Shown: piece by piece, positions 34,263 through 43,662 of the stretch
Position numbering within the stretch: position 1 is the first letter of the stretch
Layout: each line of letters opens with the position of its first letter
Source of the DNA: Robertmurraya dakarensis
Lineage (GTDB): Bacteria > Bacillota > Bacilli > Bacillales > Cytobacillaceae
DNA length: 64,000 nucleotides
Reading direction: 5' to 3'
Assembly (NCBI RefSeq): GCF_900156875.1
Contig: NZ_LT707406.1
Location: forward strand, 1-64,000
Translations under genes and position numbers: made by a program
The notes under the pieces: generated by a model
Databases searched by the model: none
Seen by the model: only the letters and a program-made list of their open reading frames with translations
What the model was told of the DNA's origin: nothing

Positions 34263-34697
34263 ATGAAAGAAAACATGACAAATGATTACCTTCAAGCCCT
34301 TAGGGATGATTTTGAAAGCTCCCCTTTTTGGAAGCATATGGGCATTTCATTTTATCGGTTAGAACCAGGTGATGTGGTGATTCAAATTCCTGTAATAAGG
34401 GAACTTATGAATACAAGAAACGTGTTACATGGGGGGGCTATTACTACCATTTTAGACGCCATCATGGGCGTAACGATTTGCTCCGCAAAGGAAGTACTCA
34501 TAGCAACAGCTTCGTTAACGACCCAATTTCTTGCACCTGTTACGGATGGGACTCTATATGCAAGTGCAAACATCATTAATCCAGGTCAAAGGATTCAACA
34601 TGTTGAAGCGAAAGTTTTGAACGAGAATGGCAATACGATTGCAAAGGCTGTAGGAACATTTGCCATTATAAAAGATTTAAGTAAAGAAGAATCATAA
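34263..34697 (+). CDS. PaaI-type acyl-CoA thioesterase (hotdog fold)
   Basis: 144 residues, the usual size for a PaaI-like single hotdog domain. Signature: NVLHGGAITTILDAIMG (about 52-68), whose His-Gly-Gly and Asp are conserved in the 4HBT/PaaI group, and a central ATASLTTQFLAPV strand. It would hydrolyse dead-end or overflow acyl-CoAs. ATG 34263 has GGAGGAAG upstream. It lies in the plus-strand operon before two acyl-CoA dehydrogenases, consistent with CoA recycling during acid catabolism. Confidence 0.88.
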   Translation: MKENMTNDYLQALRDDFESSPFWKHMGISFYRLEPGDVVIQIPVIRELMNTRNVLHGGAITTILDAIMGVTICSAKEVLIATASLTTQFLAPVTDGTLYASANIINPGQRIQHVEAKVLNENGNTIAKAVGTFAIIKDLSKEES

Positions 34698-34730
34698 GAG
34701 GATTATATTAAAACATTAAGGAGAGAGAAG

Positions 34731-35894
34731 ATGAATTTTCATTATTCAAAAGAGGCTGAGACTTTTCGGCAATCTTTTCTTACGTGGCTACAAGCCAATT
34801 TCCCGCAAGAATGGTATCACGATGTAACTGGAGAAGAGTTAATTAAAAGACGAAAAGAATGGGGCATCATACTTGCAAAAAATGGATGGTGTGCCCCTTC
34901 ATGGCCGAAAGAATATGGTGGACTAGGACTAACACTTGAACAGCAGCTTGTCTACATAGAGGAGTTAGTAAATGTTAATGCTCCTGAAGTGTTGAATGGA
35001 AATGGAATTAGTATTTTTGGGACGACTTTAATTAAATATGGTACGGAGGACCAAAAGAAATATTATTTGCCTCGAATGCTAAATCACGAAGATATTTGGT
35101 GTCAAGGCTTCTCAGAGCCGAATTCTGGTTCAGACCTAGGAAGCCTTCAAACCAGAGCAGAGGATAAAGGTGATCACTACATTCTTAATGGGCAAAAGAT
35201 ATGGACTTCGTATGGTCCATATGCAAATAAGTGTTATATCTTAGTCCGGACAGATCCTAATGCTCCAAAACATAAGGGGATCAGTCTAATGATCTTAGAT
35301 CTCGATCAACCAGGGGTCACTGTTCGGCCTATTCGAGATATAGCCGATAACTCAGACTTTGCGGAAGTGTTTTTGGAAGATGCTGTCGTACCAAAAGAAG
35401 ATCTGGTTGGAGAATTAAATGCCGGGTGGGAAATGGCTAATTATGCACTTGCTCATGAACGCGGTATTCACATGGCTCAAAGAACATTACGAATGAGGTT
35501 TGAATTTAAACAACTACTGTCATTAGTGAAGAATCAAAAGAGTGAGAAAACCCTAGAAAACTCTTTATTGAATCATAGATTAGTAGAAAGTTATCTATCA
35601 AGTGAAATATTGAAAAGTCTATCACTTCGAAATATTGCTCTATTAAATCAAAATGAACCCACGGGCGCGCTTCCAGCGATAGGAAAATTAGCATGGAGTG
35701 AAAGTCATCAGAAACTACTTAATCTGGCGATGGATATCTTAGGGGAGGAAGCTGTAACCAAAGATGTCCATCAATATTGGATGAATAAGTTTTTATCTTC
35801 CCGAGGTGAAACCATTTATGCAGGAACTAGTCAAATTCAGAGAAATATTATCGCCAAATCATTAGATTTGCCTAGTTCGATAGGAGGGAAATAG
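34731..35894 (+). CDS. Acyl-CoA dehydrogenase, catalytic subunit type
   Basis: 387 residues, full ACAD. GFSEPNSGSD (about 126-135), IWTSYGPYANKC, and LAHERGI with Glu243 at the position where isovaleryl/long-chain enzymes carry the catalytic base on helix G. The C-terminal motif is YAGTSQIQRN, so the MCAD-type Glu is replaced. AAGGAGAG precedes ATG. One base separates it from the next ACAD, which is atypical in sequence. Such tandem pairs often form alpha2beta2 enzymes acting on bulky or branched CoA esters (steroid and terpenoid degradation are known examples); that the pair here does so is inference. Confidence 0.92.
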   Translation: MNFHYSKEAETFRQSFLTWLQANFPQEWYHDVTGEELIKRRKEWGIILAKNGWCAPSWPKEYGGLGLTLEQQLVYIEELVNVNAPEVLNGNGISIFGTTLIKYGTEDQKKYYLPRMLNHEDIWCQGFSEPNSGSDLGSLQTRAEDKGDHYILNGQKIWTSYGPYANKCYILVRTDPNAPKHKGISLMILDLDQPGVTVRPIRDIADNSDFAEVFLEDAVVPKEDLVGELNAGWEMANYALAHERGIHMAQRTLRMRFEFKQLLSLVKNQKSEKTLENSLLNHRLVESYLSSEILKSLSLRNIALLNQNEPTGALPAIGKLAWSESHQKLLNLAMDILGEEAVTKDVHQYWMNKFLSSRGETIYAGTSQIQRNIIAKSLDLPSSIGGK

Positions 35895-35895
35895 A

Positions 35896-37062
35896 TTGGA
35901 ATATCGATTTACAGAAGAACAACAGATGATGAAACAGTCCTTTCATTCATTATTAAATAAGGAACTATCGAACGAAACTTTTCATCAAACCATTGAGGAA
36001 AACAAAGGTTTTTCTAAGGAGCTATGGAAAAAAGTAGCCCAAAATGGATGGTTAAGTGTCTTAGCAAAAGGGGATATGCAACTTATTGAGAATATGACTG
36101 CACTTGATTTCATGTATCTATGTGAATCAGTTGGTGAAACGCTTTTCCCAGGCCCTTATTCATTAGTCGGCGGATATATTGTCCCTTTTCTAAGTCAATC
36201 TACATTAACAACTACGCAGACAGAACTATTGAACAATGTCGTTTCAGGAGAACAACTTATTACTGCTGTTTTACCTCGAATTGAAAAACAAAACAATCGA
36301 TTTAACTTAATTTGGCCGAGTATTAAAATAATGGAAGAGGAAAATGGCTGTCTTCTCATAAATGGAGAATTGGACCACATCCTATTTGCACAACACTCAA
36401 AATTACTATTACTTCCAATAGAAGACTCTAATGGAAAAATATCTGTTTGCTTAATCAATACTGATCGGGAAGGAATTACCATCGTACCCCAAGAATCCGT
36501 TGATTTGTCTAAACCGCAAGGAAAGGTTGTACTCGACCGTGTACTCGTTCATTTAAATGATGATTTTGTAGAAAAAAGAGAGAGTGACCACAGTCAACGA
36601 TTATTTCATCAATTGATGACGTATTTCATTTGTTTAAATGGCGAGATGGTAGGAGGAGCCAATAAAGTTCTAAATCAAACGGTTCATTACGTAAAGGAAA
36701 GGAAGCAGTTTGGGGTTTCGGTTGGGTCGTTTCAAGCTAACAAACATATGCTAGCTGATATGTATATGATGCTTGAAAAAGCCCGCAGCTTTAATATATA
36801 CGTTGCCTTTATGCATGATCAAGACTCTTACAATTACATTGATATCGCTGGAAGTCGACTATTTACAGCAGAGATGTACAAGAAAATATGCGAAGATGCG
36901 ATTCAGCTACATGGCGGGATGGGGTTCACTTGGGAAGAAGGAATCCATTTCTGGTATAAAACAGCATTATTTCAACTATATCATGTGGCCGACCCTACTA
37001 ATCTAACACAGTTTATTTTAGAAGAATTGCTTAAAGAGGATAAAGAAAAAATAACGAGTTGA
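35896..37062 (+). CDS. Acyl-CoA dehydrogenase-like protein, probable partner subunit
   Basis: 388 residues, ACAD fold but diverged: the middle domain lacks the clear SEP-x-SGSD FAD segment, and the C-terminus has QLHGGMGFTWEEGIHFWYKTA without the usual GTSEIQ motif. This is the pattern of the non-catalytic (or FAD-completing) subunit in heterotetrameric acyl-CoA dehydrogenases. Start TTG 35896, AGGAGGG 8 bases upstream, one base after the previous stop, so translation is coupled. Likely forms a complex with the upstream ACAD. Confidence 0.88.
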   Translation: MEYRFTEEQQMMKQSFHSLLNKELSNETFHQTIEENKGFSKELWKKVAQNGWLSVLAKGDMQLIENMTALDFMYLCESVGETLFPGPYSLVGGYIVPFLSQSTLTTTQTELLNNVVSGEQLITAVLPRIEKQNNRFNLIWPSIKIMEEENGCLLINGELDHILFAQHSKLLLLPIEDSNGKISVCLINTDREGITIVPQESVDLSKPQGKVVLDRVLVHLNDDFVEKRESDHSQRLFHQLMTYFICLNGEMVGGANKVLNQTVHYVKERKQFGVSVGSFQANKHMLADMYMMLEKARSFNIYVAFMHDQDSYNYIDIAGSRLFTAEMYKKICEDAIQLHGGMGFTWEEGIHFWYKTALFQLYHVADPTNLTQFILEELLKEDKEKITS

Positions 37063-37127
37063 TAGCTAATGAATTTATAATGGTAAACCTGCCTTTAACA
37101 TAAAACTTATAATATTATGGGAGATGT

Positions 37128-38681
37128 ATGATGTTAGTTACAGACCTTATACCTAATAATATAGCTAAATATGGGGAATACCCTTGTATTTATTATCAAG
37201 ATCGGGAAATTACAAATATGGAAGTTGATAAAGCAGCAAGAGAATTGGCATTCTTTCTGCACTCTATGGGAATTAAAAAAGGTGATTGCGTACTTGTTTC
37301 TATGTCCAATTGCCCTGAAGTAATTTATAGCTATCAGGCAATCTTACGTTTAGGGGCAATTGTTATACCTGTTATGCATCTCCTAAACGAAAATGAATTT
37401 ACTTTTATCCTAGAACACTCAGAAGCAAAAGCAGTCATCACTACTTCTGATGTATTCTCGAAAATTCATTCTGCTTCTGCACGCCTTTCTGGTGAGCTAA
37501 AAGTAATCTGTATGGATCAACTGCCAAGTGAAATTCCTCATACAAATATGGAGGTTACGGATTGGCAAAAAGGAAAACTACAAATATCTGAAAATCGGAT
37601 TCAGGAGATCTACTGTGACATTCATGAAACGGATTTAGCTGTTATTTTATATACATCAGGGACAACCGGGAGACCAAAGGGAGTAATGTTAACACATCGT
37701 AACCTATCTGCAAATGTAATTGCACGAACAAGTTTTACGGATGGAAAGCGTGGGACGATGTTAGGAGTTCTACCTCTTGCGCATGTTTATGGATTTAGTG
37801 CCATGAATGCCCTTTTTCACCTCGGAAATGCGGTTGTTATTTTCCAAAAGTTTGATGTAGTGAAAATTTTTGAAGCTATTGAAAAATACCAGATCAAATC
37901 CTGTTCATTAGTACCTGCCATGATACATGAAATGGTTTCGAGTCCATTTGCTTCTCACTATGATCTGTCTAGTCTCGAAGCGATTGAATCTGGTTCAACT
38001 TCTTTACCAGCGAGTCTTCGAGAGGAGGTTCGCAAGAAATTCCAGGCGGAAATATATGATGCCTATGGACTGTCCGAGGCTTCACCGAGTGTTTCCAGGC
38101 AGCGTAAGGACATCCCCATCAAAGAAGGGTCAGTAGGGCTCCCACTCCCAGGATTGCAAATCAAAATCGTGGATCAAAACGGTGTAGAGCTACCGACAGG
38201 ACAAATAGGGGAACTGATTGTGAAAGGTGACAATATTACACCTGGTTATTATAAGAATGAAGAGGCAACAAAGGAAGCGATTAAAGATGGATGGCTTTTC
38301 ACAGGGGATATGGCAAAAGTGGATGAAGATGGCTATCTTTATATTGTAGGTCGAAAAAAGGAATTGATTATTCGGGGCGGGTTTAATATTTACCCTCGTG
38401 ATCTAGAGGAACTACTGTTAAAACACGAGGAAGTATTCGAAGCAGCTGTCATCGGTGTACCTTCAGAACGAATGGGCGAAGAAGTGATCGCATGTGTTAT
38501 CAAAAAAACGTCATCTACCCTTAGTGAAGATGATTTAATCAGCTACTGTCAAACACATCTTGCCAAATACAAAACTCCTCGCCGAATTGTATTTCTTAAT
38601 GAGTTACCTAAAAACAAAATAGGGAAAATATTGAAATTAAAATTGAAAGAAATATATTCCCATATCGATGTTTTAACTTAA
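37128..38681 (+). CDS. Acyl-CoA synthetase (AMP-forming)
   Basis: 517 residues, ANL superfamily. P-loop YTSGTTGRPKG (about 171-181), DAYGLSEASP, GWLFTGDMAKVDEDGYLY, IIRGGFNIYPRDLE and the C-terminal LPKNKIGKILKLKL catalytic lysine are all visible. It is the second CoA ligase of the island and ends the plus-strand operon dctP-thioesterase-ACAD-ACAD-ligase. Two adjacent ATGs (37128, 37131) follow GGGAGAT; either is possible. Two ligases suggest activation both of the substrate and of a chain-shortened intermediate. A terminator follows at 38692. Confidence 0.92.
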   Translation: MMLVTDLIPNNIAKYGEYPCIYYQDREITNMEVDKAARELAFFLHSMGIKKGDCVLVSMSNCPEVIYSYQAILRLGAIVIPVMHLLNENEFTFILEHSEAKAVITTSDVFSKIHSASARLSGELKVICMDQLPSEIPHTNMEVTDWQKGKLQISENRIQEIYCDIHETDLAVILYTSGTTGRPKGVMLTHRNLSANVIARTSFTDGKRGTMLGVLPLAHVYGFSAMNALFHLGNAVVIFQKFDVVKIFEAIEKYQIKSCSLVPAMIHEMVSSPFASHYDLSSLEAIESGSTSLPASLREEVRKKFQAEIYDAYGLSEASPSVSRQRKDIPIKEGSVGLPLPGLQIKIVDQNGVELPTGQIGELIVKGDNITPGYYKNEEATKEAIKDGWLFTGDMAKVDEDGYLYIVGRKKELIIRGGFNIYPRDLEELLLKHEEVFEAAVIGVPSERMGEEVIACVIKKTSSTLSEDDLISYCQTHLAKYKTPRRIVFLNELPKNKIGKILKLKLKEIYSHIDVLT

Positions 38682-38691
38682 CTTATATACT

Positions 38692-38724
38692 AATGTGCAC
38701 TATTTGGCACATTGGTTTTTTTTA
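38692..38724 (+). terminator. Terminator of the plus-strand acyl-CoA operon
   Basis: AATGTGC (38692-38698) pairs with GCACATT (38707-38713), followed by GGTTTTTTTT. Confidence 0.8.
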
Positions 38725-38740
38725 TTTAATAGAACAAAAA

Positions 38741-38773
38741 ATGAAGGACGATCACAAATATATCGTCCTTCAT
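38741..38773. terminator. Terminator of the enoyl-CoA hydratase gene
   Basis: ATGAAGGACGAT (38741-38752) pairs with ATCGTCCTTCAT (38762-38773). On the minus strand it ends in a T-run after the hydratase stop at 38817. Confidence 0.85.
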
Positions 38774-38816
38774 TATATTTTTAATAATTCAAAGTTACTG
38801 GAAGCTTTCTAAATAC

Positions 38817-39596
38817 TCACTTCTCTCCCCCACCTAAAGCGTTCTTTAACTCTTGAGATGCTTCAGGATAAGAAAAAGCGATTCCAAAAGAATCAATTCC
38901 ATTTTTAATCGATTGGTCTACTCCTGCATTTTCGAGCCAACGATTAATTAACTGTTTTTGTAACATAACCGCATGAGGTGCATTCTTTGTAATTTTTTGA
39001 GCATATTCTTCTGTCCTTTCCATCAATGTTTCATGACTCACGATATGATTCACGAGGCCTATTTCTGATGCAACCTTACTGTTGATAACTTCACCCGTTA
39101 ATAATAACTCCCGAGTTTTGGCAACACCAATGATAAATGGAAGCAAGGCCGCCTCTATCACTGAGGGAATTCCTATTTGAACTTCCTGCATTCCAAAACT
39201 TGCTTCCTCTGAAGCAATTAAAAGATCACAGGCAACAGCTAATTCTAGCCCCGCACCAAAACAATAGCCATTAACTGCCGCAATAACAGGTTTCTTTAGT
39301 TGCCTGATGGTATTAATCAATTGGTGTAGTCTTGTAATAAAATTAATTGCAGATGCAGTATTTAACTCTTTCATCTCACTAATATCTGCTCCGACAATAA
39401 AACTTCTTCCCACTCCCGTGAGAATGATCCCTCTTACCGATTCATCTTCTTCCAACTCTTTTAACTTCCCTATTAAAGCTGTTACTAATTCGGAATTTAA
39501 TGCATTAAGTTTGTTTTCTCTATTTATTATGACTGTCGCAATTTCATTTACCGTATTGACCCTTACCCACTCTTCGGAAATTAAATTATTTACCAA
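38817..39596 (-). CDS. Enoyl-CoA hydratase/isomerase family protein
   Basis: About 259 residues of the crotonase family. Oxyanion-hole segments: SFIVGADISEM (about 65-75) and NGYCFGAGLELAVACDL (about 110-126). At the acid/base position IGIPSVIEAALLP has Glu after the SV pair. Hydrates 2-enoyl-CoA made by the ACADs, or acts as isomerase/lyase. Start uncertain: TTG 39596 is 9 bases after GAGGAG and is preferred; the TTG at 39605 almost touches it. A LysR-type dyad lies upstream (39696). About 60% of the pattern is shared with the second crotonase at 52348, suggesting related steps. Confidence 0.88.
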   Translation of the reverse strand: MVNNLISEEWVRVNTVNEIATVIINRENKLNALNSELVTALIGKLKELEEDESVRGIILTGVGRSFIVGADISEMKELNTASAINFITRLHQLINTIRQLKKPVIAAVNGYCFGAGLELAVACDLLIASEEASFGMQEVQIGIPSVIEAALLPFIIGVAKTRELLLTGEVINSKVASEIGLVNHIVSHETLMERTEEYAQKITKNAPHAVMLQKQLINRWLENAGVDQSIKNGIDSFGIAFSYPEASQELKNALGGGEK

Positions 39597-39695
39597 AAGA
39601 CCCAACTCCTCTAATCATTTTTGTAAAATTAAAAATATTTTAATTAAATTGTATCACTAATATTACGATGATTATTTTTGAAATTTATATATAAA

Positions 39696-39712
39696 TATAG
39701 ACTAAATCTATA
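39696..39712. promoter_or_regulatory. Second LysR-type dyad, upstream of the enoyl-CoA hydratase gene
   Basis: TATAGA-CTAAA-TCTATA, resembling the 31734 dyad, about 100 bases before the gene start and just outside the transposon end. Confidence 0.55.
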
Positions 39713-39784
39713 ATTTCAAAAAAGTATTATGAAGCTTTTTTACTGATTGTTCCCCTAGAGTCTTCTTTATTTTGGGATCATGAC

Positions 39785-39789
39785 AACTT
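39785..39789. repeat. Target site duplication AACTT (left)
   Basis: AACTT immediately outside the left transposon end; the same five bases follow the right end at 46862-46866. Confidence 0.9.
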
Positions 39790-39851
39790 GGGGTACTGCC
39801 GACAAAACGCGGATATTATACGCTAAGACATTTTTTGGATATGAAAACCCT
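39790..39851 (+). repeat. Left terminal inverted repeat of the transposon
   Basis: 62 bp, complementary to 46800-46861 with two mismatches. It also encodes the last 12 codons and stop of the transposase. Confidence 0.93.
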
Positions 39852-42791
39852 AAGTGGACGTAGGGAATGTATTGAGTTCAAAATCTCAGGTATAAATGAA
39901 TATTCTCCTAGAAAGTTTATATGTTCCCATCCTAATGGTGATATGTGTGGGAGCAATTCCTCTTGATACTTTCCTGTATTTTTAAAATGTTCAATTGCTT
40001 GTGATAGATACACGGTATTCCAAATACTAATAGCATTAATAATTAAGTTTAAGGCGCTGGCACGCTGTAATTGATCTTGTAATGCTCTTTCTCTAAGTTC
40101 CCCATGTTTCCCAAAGAAAATAGCTCGTGCCAATGCATTCATAGCTTCTCCTTTATTTAATCCACGTTGAATTCGCCGACGCAATGTTTCGCTAGAAATA
40201 TAATCTAATATAAACAAGGTTTTATCTATGCGACCCATCTCTCTTAAAGTTGTCGCAAGGCTATTTTGACGAGAATAAGAACCTAATTTCCCCATAATGA
40301 GAGAAGCAGAGACCGTTCCTTTACGAATGGAATGTGCCAACCTTAATACATCATCATAATTTTCCTGAATGATCTTGGTGTTAATTCTTCCACGAAGCAA
40401 CTTCTCCATTTCTGGATATTGGTCTGGTTTTTCAAATGAATAAAGTTTTGAATCTGCAAGGTCTCGTAGTCTTGGGGCAAATCGAAATCCTAACAAATTA
40501 GTTAATCCGAATACTTGATCCGTATAACCAGCCGTATCTGTATAATGTTCTTCAATATGCAAGTCGGTTTCATGATGCAATAAACCATCTATAACATGAA
40601 CAGCGTCTCTTGCGTTTGTATTAATCACTTTCGTATAGAAGCTAGAAAATTGGTCACTAACAAACCGATAAATGGTTGTTCCTTTCCCTGTGCCGTAATG
40701 TGGATTTGCATCAGCGTGTAAGGATGAAACTCCTACTTGAACACGCATTCCATCTGAAGAAGAAGTTGTACCATCGCCCCAGTACGACGACAAGTTTAAC
40801 TGGTGTTGAAAATTCACCATAACGGCTTGTGCTTTATTCATAGCATCTTCATATAAACGCCATTGTGAGGCTGTGGACATTTGCCGGTAAGAAACCCCTT
40901 GTGTCGCTTCTGCCATCTTAGTAAGACCGATGTTTGTTCCCATAGCCATAATCGCTGCCATGATCGCAGGCTTTTCTTCTTCTTTCGGTGGATTCAGCGT
41001 AGAAGCATGGAGGAACTGCTTTTCGAATCCCGTCCAACTTGCTACTTCCATAAGCAAATCTGTCAACTTCACACGAGGTATCAGTTGATATAGAGATAAA
41101 CTATATTCTCGTGCTGTTTCTGGAACGTTTTTCTCCAAACGATGGAGATGCAGCCGTCCGTCTTCAAAATTAACCCCATCTAATTCTGTGATATTCGCTT
41201 TAATCCATTCAAGCCGATTATGTAATGCATCTATTTTCAATTTTAAGTATTCATCAACAGAAGGTGGTGCGGTAAGTCCATTAAGGTGCTTGTTTTGCTC
41301 CCATGCTTCTTTTGTCACTAAATAATTATCAAAATCTTGATGCTGACGACTTCCTTTAATAGAAACGTTACCTGAGCGTACAAGATTTCTTAACTCGGTA
41401 AGAACAGACATCTCATAATATTGGCGATTTATATTACCATCATCATCATAAACGTGCTTTTGCCAGCGATTCGAGATAAAGTCCAAAGGAGCTCCTTCTG
41501 GAATTTTTCGTTTATTATTTTTGTTCATCTCTTTAATGGTCTCAATAGCTTGAAGCAATGGCTCTCCTGATTTTGTAGAAGTGAATTCTAGGGCTTCTAA
41601 CAATGTTGGAGTATATTTACGTAAGTAGTTAAAGCGAAATTTTAGTAAGTCTAAGTAATCGTAATCCATTGGGCGTGATAATTGCTTCGCCTCTTCTATT
41701 GAGTTTACGAAGTCCTCCCAAGGCATAATAGCTTCTAAGGCTTCAAATGGGTCCTTCCCTTGTTCTTTTGCTTGAATCAATGCTGTTCCCAAATCTGCAA
41801 AGTGAATAACCTTTTCATTAACTGATTTACCATTTAACCTCTGAATCTCTTCTTGAGCTTTACGTCCTTTTGATAACAATAGGCTAATTTGCCGATCATG
41901 TATCTCAAAGGCATGATCAGTAAGGTTTTGGCTAAGTTGTAGGAGGTGTAAAACTAAAAGCGCAAATTTCTTATTCTCTTTAAATCTACGGAATGAACGG
42001 GGTTCATATTTGGAACCCAATCGTGCTAGCTGTAAGACCCTATTTGGATGAATTTCTTTAATATCCACATTAAGTTGCAAAGTTCGTATGACTTGAAGAC
42101 GTTTTATAACCTTTAAGAAGGCATCTGGAGAAGATTGACCGGGAACTTCTCGCAACCAAGCAAGGGGTGTCTTTGAATTGGTGGAACTTACATCAAGTAA
42201 GTGATCTAACTTTTGTTTTTGAGATTCACTTAATGTAGAGATGATAGATTTAAAAATTCGTTCTTCTGCCCGTTGACGAGCTTCCCATACAATCCTTTCT
42301 ATTGTTGTCAGTGCTGGCAAAATTACTTTTTGTCTTCGCAATTCTTCAATTGTTGAGCGAATCAAGTAGTCTGTATTTCCGTTCTCAAGAGCGAGTTTAA
42401 GAGTAAATTGTGCAATTATTCGATATGCCCCAAAGGATAAGTTTTGGTAGCCATAATGTTGCCGAAGTTCCTCTAGATGTTCATTTCGAGTTGCTACCCG
42501 TTTTGCATACTGGGTATATTCTTGAGGGGAGACATCAATTTGTTTTGCAATATAATCGAGTATTGGGCTGGGAATGTCTTTAATCTGAAATAAAGTCCAA
42601 CCCGGATACCGAAGGACAGCGAGCTGTAAAGCAACCCCTAAGCGATTATGGTCTCTTCGGTGCTTATTAATAAATCCAAGATCTTCTGAGGTAAAAGTAT
42701 AGTGCATTTCTATGTCATGCTCATTCATATCATCGGGAATAGACACAAACATATTTCGCTGATCGGAGGTTAACAGTTCTTTCCCTCTCAT
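39816..42791 (-). CDS. tnpA: Tn3-family transposase
   Basis: 991 residues, standard length. N-terminal DUF4158-type domain (MFVSIPDDMNEHDIEMHYTF...), then the DDE transposase with SDGMRVQVGVSSLHADANPHYG, IDGLLHHETDL, HYTDTAGYTDQVFGL and FAPRLRDLAD, all typical of Tn3 transposases. Its C-terminus and stop lie inside the left terminal repeat, so the final residues (FISKKCLSV) are fixed by the transposon end. ATG 42791 follows GAGGT one base after the recombinase stop. No frameshift is seen; it should be functional. Confidence 0.97.
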   Translation of the reverse strand: MRGKELLTSDQRNMFVSIPDDMNEHDIEMHYTFTSEDLGFINKHRRDHNRLGVALQLAVLRYPGWTLFQIKDIPSPILDYIAKQIDVSPQEYTQYAKRVATRNEHLEELRQHYGYQNLSFGAYRIIAQFTLKLALENGNTDYLIRSTIEELRRQKVILPALTTIERIVWEARQRAEERIFKSIISTLSESQKQKLDHLLDVSSTNSKTPLAWLREVPGQSSPDAFLKVIKRLQVIRTLQLNVDIKEIHPNRVLQLARLGSKYEPRSFRRFKENKKFALLVLHLLQLSQNLTDHAFEIHDRQISLLLSKGRKAQEEIQRLNGKSVNEKVIHFADLGTALIQAKEQGKDPFEALEAIMPWEDFVNSIEEAKQLSRPMDYDYLDLLKFRFNYLRKYTPTLLEALEFTSTKSGEPLLQAIETIKEMNKNNKRKIPEGAPLDFISNRWQKHVYDDDGNINRQYYEMSVLTELRNLVRSGNVSIKGSRQHQDFDNYLVTKEAWEQNKHLNGLTAPPSVDEYLKLKIDALHNRLEWIKANITELDGVNFEDGRLHLHRLEKNVPETAREYSLSLYQLIPRVKLTDLLMEVASWTGFEKQFLHASTLNPPKEEEKPAIMAAIMAMGTNIGLTKMAEATQGVSYRQMSTASQWRLYEDAMNKAQAVMVNFQHQLNLSSYWGDGTTSSSDGMRVQVGVSSLHADANPHYGTGKGTTIYRFVSDQFSSFYTKVINTNARDAVHVIDGLLHHETDLHIEEHYTDTAGYTDQVFGLTNLLGFRFAPRLRDLADSKLYSFEKPDQYPEMEKLLRGRINTKIIQENYDDVLRLAHSIRKGTVSASLIMGKLGSYSRQNSLATTLREMGRIDKTLFILDYISSETLRRRIQRGLNKGEAMNALARAIFFGKHGELRERALQDQLQRASALNLIINAISIWNTVYLSQAIEHFKNTGKYQEELLPHISPLGWEHINFLGEYSFIPEILNSIHSLRPLRVFISKKCLSV

Positions 42792-42792
42792 G

Positions 42793-43365
42793 TTATACCT
42801 CCTTGCCAGATTTTTCTTTCGTTCCTAAGTAACGATATAACGTTGTTGCTCCTATTCCTGTGGCTTCTTTAATTTGAGATAAGGAGTAGTCTTTACTTTC
42901 ATACATCTTCATGGCAAGCATGATTTTTTTAGGTTCAACCTTCGGTCTACCTCCATTTCTTCCCCTAGCTCTAGCAGCTACCAGTCCATCTTTAGTTCGT
43001 TCACTAATGATGTCCCGTTCTAATTCGGCTATGCTGGCTAACATTCTGAAAAAGAATCGCCCCATAGCTGTTGTTGTGTCAATTTTATCTTGAATAGACA
43101 CGAAATGAATTCCCTTAGCTTCAAACTGCTCCATGAGTTCAATTAAATGTTTGGTACTTCGACTGATACGATCTAATTTGTAGACAACTACTGTGTCGCC
43201 CTTACGCAGAACTTTAAGTAGCTCGTCCAATTGAGGACGGTTTTTCCTCTTACCTGATTCTTTTTCTTCAAAAATCTGTTCCACTTCATAATGGTTCAAA
43301 GCATCCAGTTGTAATGACAATGACTGATCTTGCGTACTTACCCGTGCATATCCAAATTTCAACAC
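42793..43365 (-). CDS. tnpR: Serine recombinase (resolvase) of the transposon
   Basis: 190 residues. Catalytic Ser10 in YARVSTQDQS, the conserved KLDRISRSTK and RFFFRMLASIAELERDII segments of the resolvase domain, then RARGRNGGRP and a C-terminal HTH (YSLSQIKEATGIGATTLYRYLG). Resolves the cointegrate formed by TnpA. TTG start with AGGGGGG upstream. The gene lies directly before tnpA, likely co-transcribed; its res site is expected in the AT-rich palindromic stretch upstream (43380-43530). Confidence 0.93.
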   Translation of the reverse strand: MLKFGYARVSTQDQSLSLQLDALNHYEVEQIFEEKESGKRKNRPQLDELLKVLRKGDTVVVYKLDRISRSTKHLIELMEQFEAKGIHFVSIQDKIDTTTAMGRFFFRMLASIAELERDIISERTKDGLVAARARGRNGGRPKVEPKKIMLAMKMYESKDYSLSQIKEATGIGATTLYRYLGTKEKSGKEV

Positions 43366-43654
43366 AAATCCCCCCTTACTTAATACATTTACTATACCAA
43401 AAAGGGTATTTAAATAGATATATTAGTAATTTGATTTTGGTTATATTTTTGGTTATGTGTTTTAAGTAGTTTTTGAATATTTTTAGATAATCTCTTTTCT
43501 ACAACCAAAAACGGTCGTTTTTGGTATTTTTTTATATAGAGGAAATGGATATTTATGTTAAGATATATAGGAGATTGTGAAAAGGTGTACTTACACTAAC
43601 GAAGCAGGATAGTGAAGGAATAGGAAGGTTAAAAATAGGCTAAATCACAATGAT
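43366..43654. other. Probable res site / promoter region of the transposon
   Basis: No gene. Contains the inverted repeat CCAAAAACG-GT-CGTTTTTGG (about 43505-43524) and several TTTTGGTTAT-like repeats at 43434-43456, as expected for resolvase binding sites I-III. Boundaries are approximate. Confidence 0.55.
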
Positions 43655-43662
43655 TTAGCCTA
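43636..43662 (-). terminator. Terminator of the small membrane gene
   Basis: TAGGCTAAATCA and TGATTTAGCCTA pair around CAA; the stem overlaps the stop codon of the minus-strand gene ending at 43655 and leads into a T-run on that strand. Confidence 0.8.
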
